Positions 11,921-25,804 of a stretch of 64,000 nucleotides of DNA are shown piece by piece (positions within the stretch are counted from its first letter, which is position 1; the number at the start of each line of letters is the position of its first letter). Position numbers and translations under genes: made by a program. The notes under the pieces are model-generated. The model worked only from the letters and a program-made list of their open reading frames with translations, did not search any database and was not told the origin of the DNA. The DNA comes from Oscarella lobularis (lineage: Eukaryota > Porifera > Homoscleromorpha > Homosclerophorida > Oscarellidae): the NCBI RefSeq assembly GCF_947507565.1, contig NC_089182.1:1736001-1800000 (forward strand). The letters are read 5' to 3'.

Positions 11921-14900
11921 CTAGTCGTCGATTGCTTCAAAATCAGTTTCTAATTTTTCACATTCTTCTTCTTTTTCTTCTTCTTCTTCTTCTTCTTTCT
12001 CGGTTATTTCCGTTTCGATTTCCTCCTTTTCCGACATAACAATTTCGATTTCGTCTTTTTCTGTCGTATCGATGTCTTTCTCGTCGTCGAATTTATCTTT
12101 TTCACCTTCGTCGTCTCGACACGATGGCTCCGTGTCCGAATCGCTTTGGCTCGAGCTGGCCACATCCGATTCAGCTCGCACTCGAGCCCCAGTCCACTGC
12201 TTGAGAAGAGCATTCGCCTCTTCGAGAGTATCCTTAGGCAGACAGTAATAATAAATGTCTATTACATATTAATTTCTTTACTTGGGCACTGATGGTTCGT
12301 TGTAGCGTTTTGCTCAGAGACGACTCGTTGGAGACGTTCGGTACAAAGTCGGCGTTCCAGTAATAGTCAAACATTTGTCTGTTGAGCCACTTGACGGCCC
12401 ATTTGAGTCGCGATTTGTTCTGCCTCAAATAACTGGCCGCAGTCTCACACCTCAAAAAAAGAAATTGAGGTAAATGCCGTTTAAATTTATCTATTTTACT
12501 TCAGAGCTAAATTGACTAAGAATTTGACGCACTGATATGCCCTTCTTCCATCATCGGAACTACTTTCCTCCATAATGGCTTATTAGAGAATATGCACATT
12601 CAATTATTTAGTCATACACAACCAACCGAATTTTCGTACCGATTAGGGATCGATTCTTTTTGCCTCTTGTTAAATATTCAAGTCGTTTCTGCTTCAGCGG
12701 ATCGTTTAGCAGCTTTCAAAGAAATAAGGAAAAATGACAAAATAAAATGAAGTGTCTTACCATTACAGACATGAGAATTTGAAAGAGAGGCCTGAGTTCA
12801 TTCGACGGCAAAGTAGACAACTCACCCTAAAAAGAAGAAGAGTCAGAAAAACGCGTTTCTATGCAAACGGCGGCGGACCAGAATCTGCTGAAGAAAAGCA
12901 ATAGAATATTCCCAATTAGCCCAGCTCAAGCAGCAAGCCAAGCGAATTCCGTCATCGACGCAGGTTGCCACTTCGCGACAAGCAGTCAATACCTATTATA
13001 AGCAAAAATGACTTGGACGCTCATTCCACTTCACAACGCTCGACTTTCCTCCTTCGTGTATCGTTCACGGTAAATTCCAAACGCAGCCAATTGGACTGGA
13101 GTGGGAAGAGTCAGAAGCTCGTCCTCCTCGACAAAATAATACGAGTTATTGCCACAATCGTACTCGTCTTCGACTCCAGGAACTAGACAACATTTTCGTT
13201 CTATTTCTTAATTGAATACTTGGAGGGAAAAACTACTGTTGCAGAGAGGAGCAAGATCGCAGCTCGTGATCATCATTCGAAGAGCCGAGTGAAGAGGAAC
13301 TATTTCCTTCACTGTTCGTCCCGTCCATCGTCTCGAACGCGAAGCAGACGCCGCTTCATTTTCCTAAACAAAAACGAACTTCTTAACTATTAGCAAAAAA
13401 ATTATCGATTTTTGAGCACGTTGTCCGCCACGACAGTCGATTCGCTGAGATTCACGTCAATTTTGCTCGGACCAATAAGAAACGCGAGAAATTGCAAAAA
13501 GGCGTTTTTCGATAACAGATGTTTGACGCCCTGAGGCGGTTTCTTATAAGGAAAAAAAACAACTCAAATACGAATCGATTATTTATTCAATAATATCTAC
13601 CAGTTTTGCGTAGGCGCCCATGAGCGTCATATATTGCGAACACGTTTTGAGATGATCAGCCACGTCCTTTTCCAGCAACGACAGCAAATGATCCAATAGA
13701 AAATCGCACTCAGACTCCACCTGAAATTACGACAATAAAAAAATAGAAATAAGCCTCTCACTCTCGCACGCACCAAATTTCCTCCGTGAAAAATGTAACT
13801 CTCCAGCGCAACTCGAACTATGTGACCGAAGGCCGATCGTCTTTCTTCGCACGGGCATTCGAGTAGCAGAGGCCTAATACATTATTTATTTATTTATTTT
13901 GATATGCACGTTTCTTCTCGCTATTGACTTGATGTGTCTGAGTCCGTCTTTTCCGCCGAGAAAGGCAACGAACCATTGACAAGCACCGCTGCTGCTTTTT
14001 AGCAAATTTTCAATTAAATTCGTCCATTTTCGAAGATTGCGTCTGATGTTATAAATTAAATGAGTTGCATTAATTTTGATTCGTGTATAAAATATTTACC
14101 TCAGTCGTTTTTCGGTGTGAAAAAATGTGTTGAAAAGAAAGTGAATAGCCAATTGGAGACTGTGCACGCCCAAACCTCCGGAACTATCTTCGACTATTTG
14201 ATCCTAAATAATAGTCATTAATTACAGCTATCGTATCCTTTCAATTTCTATGCTCGCCTGATTAGCCGACGTCAAATTGAAGACAAAATTAAAATAATCT
14301 ATGTTGAAAACGTCTCTATTTTGCATGAATCTCAAATTCTCGTCTTGAACCTGAAAATCAATCAACAAAAATAAAATCTCGTCGTAGATAAATACAGATT
14401 AATGCATACGGCTCGTTGAATTCTAGCCGGCATTCTCTCGGGAAACAAGACGGTTTGCTCGCCCTTTTGCACGAGAGCAGTCAACTCGCTCAATTCATCC
14501 TTCTCCGAATCATCGGCGGCCGCGCGACGCTCCTTCTCGGACAACTGACTCCCGTCCAAAGGCGACGAATACGAAACGGCTTTGTAGAAAAGCATGTAAG
14601 CGTTTTTGGAACGCATTACGGAGTCTATCCTCAAATCAATCAACCTTATTTATTTATTTATTTATTTAAGTAATCTTTATACCCAGGCCTACTGTCTTGG
14701 GCTTGTAAAGACCTCCGAAGCATTCCGTTTCCAAAATCAAATCATCCATGGCGAACTTTTCCACGGACGTGTCGTTGAATTTATACCAATCACCACTGCC
14801 TCCTTCCCTAAAACCGAAGAAAAAACATATGAATTATTTAATCCGTATTTATTTATTACCAAACGTCTTTGATAAAGGAATAATAGTGACCGGCATTGGC

Positions 14901-17900
14901 TTGGCCACTGTGGACAATAATTCCGACCAATTCGTACGGCATTTGTAGAGTCGCTTCCGCCCCACTTCCGTTTTCCATTCTGTAAACTTGAGTGTGATCC
15001 GGGCTCCCCTCAGACCCAGATTCATCATCCTTATTGCTGTCATTTCCAAGCACTTTGGCAGCAGTAAACGGAGCCATATCAATAGTCCAAGGAAACTAAA
15101 TAATTTTAAAAACTTATATGTTATAGGACTAAGTTGTAAATGCGTCTATCGTACCCGGAAGTAGTCGTTGTTTTTGAGAGCCTTCTGATCTTCCCAACTG
15201 TATCCAAATCGTTTCAAATGAATAACCAGAAGTTGAGGAAGAGTCTTGATGCTCATCCGTTTCGTTGCATCCCTCTATAGAAAATAAAATCAATACTAAA
15301 CTACTAAATATTTCGTCGACGACCTTTTCCCCGCATTCTTCACAGAAGTAGGCGTTGTCCTTTTCGAGCACCTCTCCCTTGACGAAATGCTGAAGAGCTT
15401 CTTCGAGAGTGTGACTGGATTTGATTCCGAGTTGAAGACTCCAAAACGTCTCGCGTCGCTCGAATCGATGCGGACAGTCCTTGCATACGATCTGATCGAC
15501 GAAGAGACCGCCAAACGTCTTGGAAAATATCTGCGGTCGATCGTGTTTCTAAAAACAAATACTTTCTCTAATGTCGTTATTTCTTATTGGCGTATTGACT
15601 TTGAGTTCTTCGTCCAGTTGGTCGGTGAGATTTGTGAAAAATTCGAAGGCGTCCTGCTGCTCGCGTATGTTGACCGGATTTCCCCACAACTTGAAAACGG
15701 TCCAAAATTGCTCCGGAACGAAGTGCTCCAATTGGCTATCGAGAAGATGACCGAAAACTTGCTGCATCTGATAAAACGTGCTAGAGAAGAAAAGAAATCA
15801 ATAACTAAATATTTAATCCAATGGATTCCATTAGTTAGGTACCTGTCCTCTCCCATATCCGGATCGTCCAACGACAAGAGAGTCTAAATTTAATTTCGTC
15901 AAACGAGCACGCCTTCTTGCTTCGCTATTAATCAATAAATTTACGTTTCTTATAACCGGCTGCATGTACAATTGCTGAATGACAGAGTTCATATAGCACG
16001 TGGCTCCACCATTTCTTATTCCAACGAAGCCGCAGAGAGCGCGCGGAGCGACGGGCGGTTCAAACTAAACATATTTAAATATTTTTTCTTCGTCTCCTCT
16101 TCGCCGTCGCGATTTACTTACCTCCCATTGCTTCGCTATTTCCGGGTTGTAGCCGTGGTGCATTGGAATCAATTTTCCGACTAAAATCTCTAGATTTTCC
16201 GGGCAACCTTCGGCTAATGTCACGAGCAGTTTCAACGCCGCTTCGCGAGACTTGCGACTGCGACATCTTTGGGAAAAAAAACCTCTATTCGGGGAGGTGT
16301 CAATTTGAAAAATTCAACGTTTCTACTTGGGAATGATGCTGTGGCCGGGAAGATTGCCGGCAAGGCGAAACATTGACGCGGGAAAAAGAAAAACGTCGAG
16401 AAGCTTGCTAACAAAATTGGGATCTAATTATTAAGAAATAGAGACTCGTTCACTTTTCAATCAAGTGACTTACCAAATCTCGTCTTGTCGACTCTACTGC
16501 AAGTCAGAAGGGTTTGCACGAGATTTAGATGACCGGCTAAAAGCGTCTCGCTACAATGATCTCCTAAGGAATCAATACTGAATTAATCGAATTTCGACGT
16601 TTTTCTCCTTACCTGGTTCTGCAATTGCGTTATCTAACCAGCTCATTTCCTCCTTCAGCATTTCCACTGGCTTCACACCGAGATGCATTTGCTCGTCGCT
16701 GGACAGATTTCGAAGCAATTTGCATCTCAAATCAAAATACTCCGAACATCGTTCCAACGTCCTAGTTCCCCGCCAATAGAATCAATAATAATAATAAAGA
16801 ATTAATCCTTGTTCACTTTTTCTTTGCGCCTCTGACTGTTCCCGCTATTGACCAAAGAGGAAGCGGAGCGCTGATCAGACACTGTAGCAAGAACTTTCGT
16901 GACGTCATCTCTCCGTTGATTCGTTCTGAAAAAGTTGCCATACAATGCATTATTCGATCGATTGATTTTAATTATTCTATTATACGTCTCTTGGCTAACG
17001 GTATATCCAAATCCCCATTACGTTCTCCGGCTATGAATCGACGTCATAATAAATAAATTCTATTCGTTTTATATTAATTACCTGGCGGAAGTATTTCCGT
17101 TATTCGGTAAAATTGTTTTGCTGCTCCATCACGAACCTAAATTGCGCAATAGTTAATTATTTATTTATATCACGTGAAATCAAACTTTTTCAGAAGGCGA
17201 ATTCACGAGAAAATTGATAATCGTTTCCTTCATGGTCGGCAATTCGAAAAAAAGATCTAAAATAAATAATTAGCAGTTCCTAATTATTTTACATCGGCTA
17301 CCTACTTATGCTTTGCGATCTCATTTCAAAGCAGGAAACAAACAATTCCAAAGCCATCACAGCAATATCAGACTCCTAAGAAAACACAATAAAAAAATCA
17401 ATTAATAATAATACTTAACTAACGAGATGGCAATCGCCGCATCACGTACTCTTTGATTTTCCTCCACTTCAGTCTCATCCCACTCAGAACCCCCGCGACT
17501 ATCTCTGCTAAACTGACCAACGGCTGCAGCCCAAGCGACGTCCAACACGCAAGTAGCCGTGTCAAGAAATTCATCGTCATCCATCGTCTAAACGTAGTAC
17601 GTAGACCCGGTTCCTCCTATTTATTCAAAATAGCGTTTTAATAATTAATTAATACCACGACTGGACACGTCGACGGATCGAAATCTATTTCCATTGAATC
17701 GGCTTCTTCCGCTGGAACGGCAGCCACTGCTTCCGCCGCGTGGGCTGTAGCAACCGCTTCCGGTCCACACAAGAGATACCTACAAAAAATCGTATCAGAA
17801 ATATCTATAATTTTCATTAGTTGTACCTTGTGATCCTGAGCGCAATGGTCATACAGGTTTGACGAATTTCTGGGCTCACGCTCGACGAAGGCGATACTCG

Positions 17901-20900
17901 TCGCAAAACGTCAATGATGCGTCTACAAAAAAAAAGATAAAAAAAGTTACGCAATATCTCTTCCCTATACCTGTGTCCATTGACGCTCAAAAATTTCTCT
18001 CGAAATTGAGACGAGTCACTGGCTGAAATTCCTTCCGCCGTGGGAAGCAAACGACTTGCAAGAACCTAAACAATTTTCTTAAATAATGCATCAATTTATA
18101 TTGCTATTACTTCCAAGTTGTAGAGTGTTTTAAATGCTGAAGTAGCCGTCTCGTTGTACGCGAAAAGGTCTCTCAGAATTTTATCACAATCGTCCGACGA
18201 GGACTGCAGTATGGAAATGAAAATATTATTTCGGAATTTTTCAATTATTCAAACCGTTTCCGTTGTGAGCGAATCGACGGACTGAACCACCGCCAAATCA
18301 TCTGGAAGCAGCAAAAGAAGATTTCGCACTCGCGACGAAATCCTTGAGAAAGACCAAAAATTAAACACTTATTAAAATCATTCATGCGCACGACGCACAG
18401 GGGATCGTCGAGCTCGGAAAACTTGTAAAGTTTGGTAAACAATTCAGGATCCTTGCATATGAGAACGCCAGGATACTGGCTCTCGTATTCGAGAGCGACA
18501 AAACGTCGCTTCTGTAGAGAAGCGGACCCCTAAGGAGACACGTAAAAAAAGAAGAGGCGCGCGAGAAACTATTTATCCTACTTGGTCTTTCTTTGGTTGG
18601 GTAAAGAACGTGCTTCCGGCTTTGGCAGAAACGAAGGTCTTATCTTTGAAATTGAGCTGATGCAGAAGCATGTAGTCCTGTTTTCTTAGAAGCTGTTCTC
18701 ACCCCAAGGAGAAGGATTATTTAGAATATAAGATCTCCAACTTCTTTTTCGCTCACCATTCGATCGCCGTAGTAAACTTGAAGAATGTCCACGCTGCATT
18801 TGAGTTTCGAGGCAATTTTTCGACGCAAAGAAATCAACGTCTCATTAGAATTCGTCTAATTAAATTATTATTATTATTGAAATTCTTTTTGAGACTCGAG
18901 GTACCTTGACGACGAAAATTTTACCCGCCGTTGACGTCGCGCTGTCGGAAATAATTTCCAATTCGAGCGGATCGCCCTGATACGTCGATCCGTGCGGAGG
19001 ATAATTACGCGATGACGTCACATTCGACTATAAAAAGAAAATAAAAATACAAAACGTATTCGAATAACGATGTGCTACCCCACCTCGACTTCTTTCACGT
19101 ACGTCTCAGCTAACAATAGCAATCTCTCGATGACTCTCAAACGACCAAACCTTAGAAATTATATGAAATAAATTATTTATTTTTCTTTATTGTGTTACCG
19201 GTCATTCATGCTTGCTACTCGTGGACTGCTCGGTGCCGCTGCCATGGTCGTGGCCGTCGATATCGCGTGCTGAACGGGAGTCATTGAATCGAGAGACTTA
19301 AAAGCGTCCTTTTTTTTGAATAATTAATTCGAGATCATTAATTTAGATTAATAGTCTTACGAACCTGAAGTCTGCGATCGCATTCTCTAATGAAGCTCGT
19401 GTGCAACTCAAGGGGTTTCTAAAACGGATTATTTTATTAATTAATTAGCTATGTATTCTTCATACGGATTTCAGTCTTGGACTGACAGAGAGATAGAAGA
19501 CGTGCATTAAATGATCAATGACTCTGTGAGCCAATTCAAGAGACGGACTATCCAAAGCCGTCTATTAGAGGGGAAGAAAACGTATAACTATTATGCATTA
19601 ATCATTATAAGGGCATACCTGCCATAAGTAGTCCAGGCCAATCAAATCCCGTTGTTCAACAATCTAAACAAAGTAAAACATCACAATGCCTTATTCTTGT
19701 CATTTATCTATTTATTTTACTGGATAATTTGTTCCCGATCCACTCATTTTGCGAAGATACGTGTTCGCCTTCTCAAAAAACGTTTTGAAGCAGGCGTAGC
19801 CTAAAAGGTCAATGCTCTAATTAATCAATTATATTTCATTAATTACTGCTACCTTTGAGTGTCAATTGCGAAGGACTGTAATGAAGGACTCTCTGCTCAA
19901 ACAAGTCGCGTTGAACGCTTGGCTCCATGTCTTGAAATCCCTTCACCAGCCAATCGAAACAAAACTAAATAAATCAATAATAATTATATGAATTAAAAGT
20001 GCGCAGGCGTCTCTTGCCTCTCTGTCGGCACTGCACGCTTCCGGGTTCACAACCAGCGTATCCCAGACGTCTTTGACGCGAATCAGAGGAATGAAGAGAT
20101 AGCCCGCATTGAGAACGTATGCCAGAAAATCCAAGTGCGCATGCACAAACTAAAGAAGAAGAAAAAAAACAATAATCAAATATCAGAATATCGGATAAAC
20201 CCTACTCACATCTCCGTGCGTGTATTTTCCAATAACAATGATTCCGATGTCTAAATGGAGAGAGAGACGGTCAAACTAGAAATCCATTTTCGTTTGTCCC
20301 GGATAACAAACCAAGTTTTCTTTTTCCCGCCACGGCGACGGCCTCTCGGTGGCATCGGACCAAGCTGACGACTGTCATTTTGATCAAGTCCTGTTGCCTG
20401 TGCAAATCGGAGATGAGAGATCTTTCGTTGTACTGCGACGTCGATTTCAATCCGACGAGTATCTCTTGCAAATGTCGCAATGACGGTAAAATAGAAACAC
20501 CCTAAAGGAACCTTTGCACGAACGATTAATTAATCAATTAATGAATAGTACTTTTTTGATATTATCGATGCATTTGAGAGCGTAATTTCTTCTCAATTCG
20601 TCTTTTATGGACATCGATGTGGAGAGAATTTTAATGTGAGAGTCCAACGCTTCCTTGACCATTTCCGGCGAAAGGCCGCGCAGATGAGCCAATTGCCACA
20701 GCAAATCCAACACCTGAGAAAAAAAACGCGTCCCATTCAAACAAAATAATTAAATAATTAATATTACTTTTGTAGCTATGGATCCCTTCTTATCAGCCTG
20801 ACCGATTCGACCAACAAATGTGACGAGTTTCTCACGAATTCGATCGCTTGCACTGCTCCAATTCTAAAAAATATGACGTCAAAAATCAAATAATGCCGCT

Positions 20901-23047
20901 CAACATATTAGTAATAACCTGCTGTATCAAATCGAATAAATGATCGAGTTGCTCCGTTGTAAATTTCACGGAAACGGCCGCCATCACAGAATGAATATTT
21001 TCGGCCACAACCGGATGTTTCCCATTCTATAATAGAATAATTAGTAGCGTTCTATTACGCTACCTTTTTTTCTTTACCTGTATGTTCCAAATTTTCGTCA
21101 ATTTTTCAGGTGTCAATTCCGGCACCAAAATCTCCATCAATTTCTTGAGTCTTTCGCAATATTGAGCCTGGTGAAGATTTCCCTCCAACGCAATGGCCAA
21201 CACGTCGTTTTCCACCATCCACTGTTGCAAGCGTAACGACGTCATCGAACCGCCGTAGCGACGCGCGCTACTCTGAGCCTCGCCAACCAACTTTTCAATC
21301 TAAAACCAAAAAGATGTAATAAACGTATAAATGAATGTATTATTAGATTTCTTTACCTCTTTGAGTGCGTTCATTTTTGCGTTGAAATGAGCCGTTTTGA
21401 GCATGCGCAGCGACGTCTCGAGACGCAATGCTTCGATTTCGCCGATTGATGCGCCGACTTGAACGTAAAACGACAGCGACTTCAACGTATCAAACAGGTT
21501 GGACATGTGACCAACGTCCTGATGAAGAGAGATAATAAATATGACGATAATAATAAATAATGATTAATGTTGTCGTGCTTTGTTTTTGAAATCTTCTTCT
21601 GTCAGGCTATTGATGAAAACCAAGGATTTATCAACGGATTTTTTCAACAGTCTCTAGCAACATCATTAGAATGAATCAATAATTTTATTTATTTGCTATA
21701 TATATATATGTATAGTTCTATGTTACTTTCATTCTTGGCGTGGCTAAAAATTCCGCGCATTTTCCAAATGGTTCCAACATGGCCGAAAGTTCCTTAATTA
21801 ATTAATTAATTAATCAAATTCTTTATCATTATTCATTTATTTATTGCGCTGCACTCACAATCACGTCGAGTTTTTCGTCTTCGGTTTTCCTCAAAATCGT
21901 GTGCACGCCTCCCTTCTCTCCAAACTAATTAAATAATCAATAAGGTTCACGTAACACACCAAAAAATCTCACCAAATTTATAAGAGCAACAAGCCACTGA
22001 CAGGCTTCCTGAAAACAAAGACTAAGTAAACGATTTCATACATTATGGAGGATACCTTTGCAGAGTAGGGACTCAGTGCATAGGCTTCGTTTGGACCAAA
22101 GGGGCTCGAATGCGGCAATTGCTTCGCTTTGTTTTTGTAGTGAAACTCCGACTCCGGATCGAAAACCTAATGACGATCAATAATTGCATGAAATAATTTT
22201 AATTGACGTATTGCAGCGCACTTGGGTCAAAAGGCCGAGAAGTTTGACTGGAACCGGCAAGTGTCTCACTCTCTCGCAAATGAAATCAATCAGATATATC
22301 GTCAAATTGAGAATGCTCGATTGAACTTCCAAGCCCCATCGACACACCATGAACGACGTGTGCAACTAAAGAAAACGTCAAAGAAAAAAAAATGTCGACA
22401 TCATATAATCACCTTTTCAAAAGAACTATGCAGAGAAAATTTCTGAAATTGAGCACACCCCTCATCTTTATCAGCCAATCCTAAAAAAACACAAAATAGT
22501 ATTAATTAATTAATTAATTAATTAATTAATGTTATTTATTTATTTTTTGACCTCTTCGCGCCATTTTTGTTGCAGCCAATAGACAGACCGCTAACGATTC
22601 GTTCGGACCGATGGGAACGGACCACGTCTCGGCTTGAAGTCGACTTTCCAATTCGTACAAATGCGTCATAGGAAATTCGACGTCGTCATGTGCGCTCAAC
22701 GTCGTCGCCGTCGTCGTCGTCGTCGCTAAAGTCCCGCCCTTTTTACTTCCGCTTTCGTATTGGATTTGATTGTCCCAGCCGTTCGACGTCGTCGATCCGA
22801 TTGGAGCCTCGGTTCGCGGTTGAGCTCGATTTGCTGTTATGTCGTGCATCTCGACGTCTGTCGGCTCGTACGGTTCGCTCGTGCCGTAGTAAGGCGATTC
22901 GACGCCGTTTCCATCGCCGAGAGATGACGTGAGACGGGCCACGGCTAAGCTCACGTCGTTTCCAGATAGCGCTAGTGCTCGACGAATTTCCGTCTCGTCT
23001 TCGAAGCCCATCGACGCGAGTTTCTCTACTTTTTCCTTTAGATCCAT
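11921..23047 (-). CDS. USP24: Ubiquitin-specific protease USP24
   Basis: Giant deubiquitinase that removes ubiquitin from proteins; cytoplasmic or nuclear by family knowledge. It is split into roughly 45 small exons with 45-60 bp introns. Exon 1 (22552-23047) starts [15 protein letters not shown], a UBA domain, followed by a low-complexity linker. Most of 16.1-22.5 kb is alpha-helical with no named motif, as in the long N-terminal part of USP24. The catalytic domain lies at about 14.8-16.1 kb. Its Cys box [14 protein letters not shown] has the nucleophile TGC at 15996-15998. Two CxxC pairs (about 15.33-15.50 kb, [10 protein letters not shown] and [11 protein letters not shown]) form a zinc site. 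The His box [14 protein letters not shown] lies at about 14.87-14.93 kb. The C-terminal exon 11921-12232 ends in a long Glu/Lys acidic tail. UBA at the N-terminus plus a C-terminal-half USP domain separates USP24 from USP9X. Individual middle exons were not all resolved. Confidence 0.9.
22502..22531. repeat. ATTA tetranucleotide microsatellite
   Basis: A run of ATTA/TTAA repeats in intron 1 of USP24. Shorter runs of the same word recur in many introns of this window. Confidence 0.85.
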
Positions 23048-23241
23048 TTCGCTGTGTAAACTCGCACGTGACTTCTATACGGGTGAGGACTCTAAGAGTC
23101 CAGGGTACCATAATCAATAGCCACGTGACTTAAATTCTAAAATGACGCGAAAATAAATAAAGTGAAGTTCCAAGCAACTGGTTCAGTTTCTAGGTTCAGG
23201 TATCTACAGTACTACACTTTCAGCCATGTCACCCTAAGCAG

Positions 23242-24357
23242 TCAAATATTTTTTGGCAGGCACCTCGTTGCGCCTGGAACATCGTACGAGGCTCCTCTGC
23301 GCCTCACTTTTGGAGAATGGTCATATCCCGGCAGCATGAATTTTTTGGGCGCATCAGAATTGGACGTCAAGTAATCTAGAAGTCGTGCTTCTGACGTCCA
23401 GTCATGCCTCGTTGGCATCGAATAAAACTTCTTCACAGTAATATTTTTGTGGAATTCAAACAGTTCGGCTTCATTTATCCCATAGCCATATATGTCAACA
23501 TTTCGACATATATGCATAGTAAAAAGTAGCGCTGTGAGCCCGCCAGTAACGTCTTTTCTTTTATACGTTGTTTTGCATTCCTTACGGACGTAATTGCACA
23601 GTTCTCCTGCTTTCATGCTGAATTCGCCATTTATCAAGTAGACCTTTTGACCGTACGATTTCCAACAGTCTCTAATGAAATCTATGTTCGCCTTTCGTTG
23701 CAGCGTCAGTGGGCCAGGAATCGTGGCCAAAAGGTAACTTTGATTCCGATTGAATTTAGAGCACAAACCCACGGCAGCAGAAGGACCAAAAACTAAAACG
23801 TCACCAGATCGACTTCCAACGTACTTCTCGTATTTGCGCAAGACAGTCGTTGGCGGAGGATTAGTGCGTATGACGAGATCGTGCTCGTCGATTTCCTCGC
23901 CGAATTCGTACCTGAGAATGTTTCCTGACGATCCAACCAAAGCGCAGCTGGGGTGTTTCCCAAGATCCCGCAGGATCTTGTTTTTCAGGAAATCGCGGTC
24001 GGTCGCCGCCCGCATCTGGATCGTCTCAGCGGTTCGAAAACCGTAGAACTTATCCCGTTCGCAAACAAGTAGTGGATGCGCACTGCGACAGTCGCCCGTA
24101 CCCGGGCCTGCTTCGAGTTTTTCGTCCGGCTGCGCCGGCTTTGGCACGGCTGTGGCCAGCTGATTCCGCGGCAATACAGGTAGAGCCGAGTCGTTTTCGG
24201 CAGAGTCTTTATAAAAAGGCTTGATCGTTCTTGCCCACTCAGGCCGCGGCTGCGCCAACTTCCGAGTCCGCTTATGAAGTACAGAAACTTGCCAGTAGCC
24301 GACGATAAGAATAGAAAAAACGATGAAGATCCCGACCGAGAGCCGTACGTGAGCCAT
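23242..24357 (-). CDS. GT29 family sialyltransferase, single exon
   Basis: Golgi type II membrane enzyme expected to transfer sialic acid from CMP-sialic acid to glycans. It is 371 aa in one uninterrupted frame. A short cytoplasmic head and TM anchor (residues 7-26, SVGIFIVFSILIVGYW) are followed by a stem and the catalytic domain. L-motif: CALVGSSGNIL...EIDEHDLVIRTN (about 137-165). S-motif: TGGLTALLFTMHICRNVDIYGYG (about 270-292). VS motif: HDWTSE (about 318-323, HxxxxE). All key motif residues are present. The subfamily (ST3Gal, ST6Gal, ST8Sia) is unclear: the L/S motif spacing is mixed. The start ATG is chosen because it gives the classic membrane anchor. Lack of introns among intron-rich neighbours suggests a retrocopy or a family with few introns. 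Confidence 0.93.
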   Translation of the reverse strand: MAHVRLSVGIFIVFSILIVGYWQVSVLHKRTRKLAQPRPEWARTIKPFYKDSAENDSALPVLPRNQLATAVPKPAQPDEKLEAGPGTGDCRSAHPLLVCERDKFYGFRTAETIQMRAATDRDFLKNKILRDLGKHPSCALVGSSGNILRYEFGEEIDEHDLVIRTNPPPTTVLRKYEKYVGSRSGDVLVFGPSAAVGLCSKFNRNQSYLLATIPGPLTLQRKANIDFIRDCWKSYGQKVYLINGEFSMKAGELCNYVRKECKTTYKRKDVTGGLTALLFTMHICRNVDIYGYGINEAELFEFHKNITVKKFYSMPTRHDWTSEARLLDYLTSNSDAPKKFMLPGYDHSPKVRRRGASYDVPGATRCLPKNI

Positions 24358-24681
24358 GTAGATGGCTGTCTAGATAAGTCTAGATACTCAAAAGATGCTA
24401 AGGGTCTGAGCGCGCGCTAAGATTCCAAATTGGACACGCCTTCTCGCCGATCTTTGTGCGCCTTATTTGCCGCCGTTCCGCTTCCGATCGTCGCGGCCGC
24501 TCCGCGAGCCTCTTCGCTGAACGTTCGAGCGTGTTTACGTTCGGTTACTTTCTTCGAGGGGCCCTCGCGGGGTTCGCTCTGACGCTTCGCTGTCCCGTAT
24601 GTTTTTTTCTTACTCGCTATACTGGCCTTCGCCCAAAGTACATTAATATATAGTCAGTCAGTCGGATTAGGCAGGCGATGG

Positions 24682-24781
24682 ACAGGGTCTACTATTTATG
24701 GCAGCCTGTATGAATCCTGTGTATGGACCCGGTAGCTCCGGCAGCTCCATCCACAGCTGCCGTAAATAGACCCTTTGCCCT
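24682..24781. repeat. Imperfect inverted repeat
   Basis: ACAGGGTCTACTATTTATGGCAGC on the left and its near reverse complement (GCTGCCGTAAATAGACCC...CTGT) on the right flank a loop of about 50 bp. It could be a small foldback element. No gene lies inside. Confidence 0.6.
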
Positions 24782-25554
24782 GTTTCCTGCAGCTGCATAT
24801 ACAATGGGTGCATTTTCTACCTCAGGTCAACAATTAGACTGCAACACTGATGTTGGCTGGGGATATTACAAAACACACGCAGATCTTTAACCCTTTATGT
24901 GTTAGTTTTTCATGTCATATTATAAGGACCATATGTAAGACCACTACAGTGAGTTTTGCGCTTGCGCAGTTTTCTACAGCGTCACAAACGTCCCGTGCAC
25001 CGTTATTAGACGCATGAAGGTATACTGGGTCTCTGTTGTCGTCGCTACTAAAGTCACGTGACCAAATCATTAGCGAAAACGGTAGAAATTGGTTGATTTT
25101 CGAAGGGACAGGAAAACGACGAAACTTTTTGTCGTTTTGCACATCGTTTGACGTTAGAATTTTGAAGAGAGGCTTCTATGTTCCCCAATATGACGTCAAC
25201 ACTCCACTACGTCATCAGAAATACCAAAAAACGATTGAAAACATATACAATTTTGTGTCTATTATAGATAACAGTTTTTTGGTACTAAATACATTTTTTT
25301 CAATTTCTTTAGAGTAAAAGAAGGTAAATTAGTTCGAATTTTATTTTTTTAGCGCGCGCTATTTCTTCGATGTCGTTTTTTGGCTCATTTTTGATGTTTC
25401 ACCCATTCAGATGATGTAATAAGATATTCTTTATCTCTGTTTTCTCGCGTTAGCCGTAAATGTCGCGTTTCGCCCGAAAAAACGCCGATTTCGAGATGGG
25501 TGCGCGCGCTAAAAGACGGAATTGTTAAGCGTTTTCTCATTCACTCTCCTGTCA

Positions 25555-25703
25555 ATGGACCCAGAAGAAGCAGCCGCAGCTATTTTGGACGTTTCTGGCG
25601 ACGCGGAAGACCTTCGATTCGAAGATGAGGACGAAATGGCAAGTTTCGAAGAGGAATCGCCTGGTTGTCATGGAAACGTGTCGCAAACACTTGTCGTCTA
25701 CAG
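25555..25703 (+). CDS. Doubtful acidic first exon of an unknown gene
   Basis: An ATG at about 25555 opens a frame rich in Glu/Asp (DPEEAAAAILDV, EDEDEMASFEEE) that ends at a good donor, ACAG|GTAAGC. I find no partner exon downstream that gives a recognisable product. It resembles the acidic N-terminus of some transposase-derived proteins, but that is only a loose impression. Confidence 0.2.
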
Positions 25704-25804
25704 GTAAGCTATATTTATGCTAACTGTTGCGTTTCTATTGCAGATAAAAATGAATCCGCTCTAACAACACTTGAGTGTTAATTAGTATTTAAACACATAT
25801 ATAT

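Noticed and set aside
22690-23120. Plus-strand and second minus-strand frames over USP24 exon 1
   Set aside because: Shadows of the UBA-containing exon, whose frame matches USP24.
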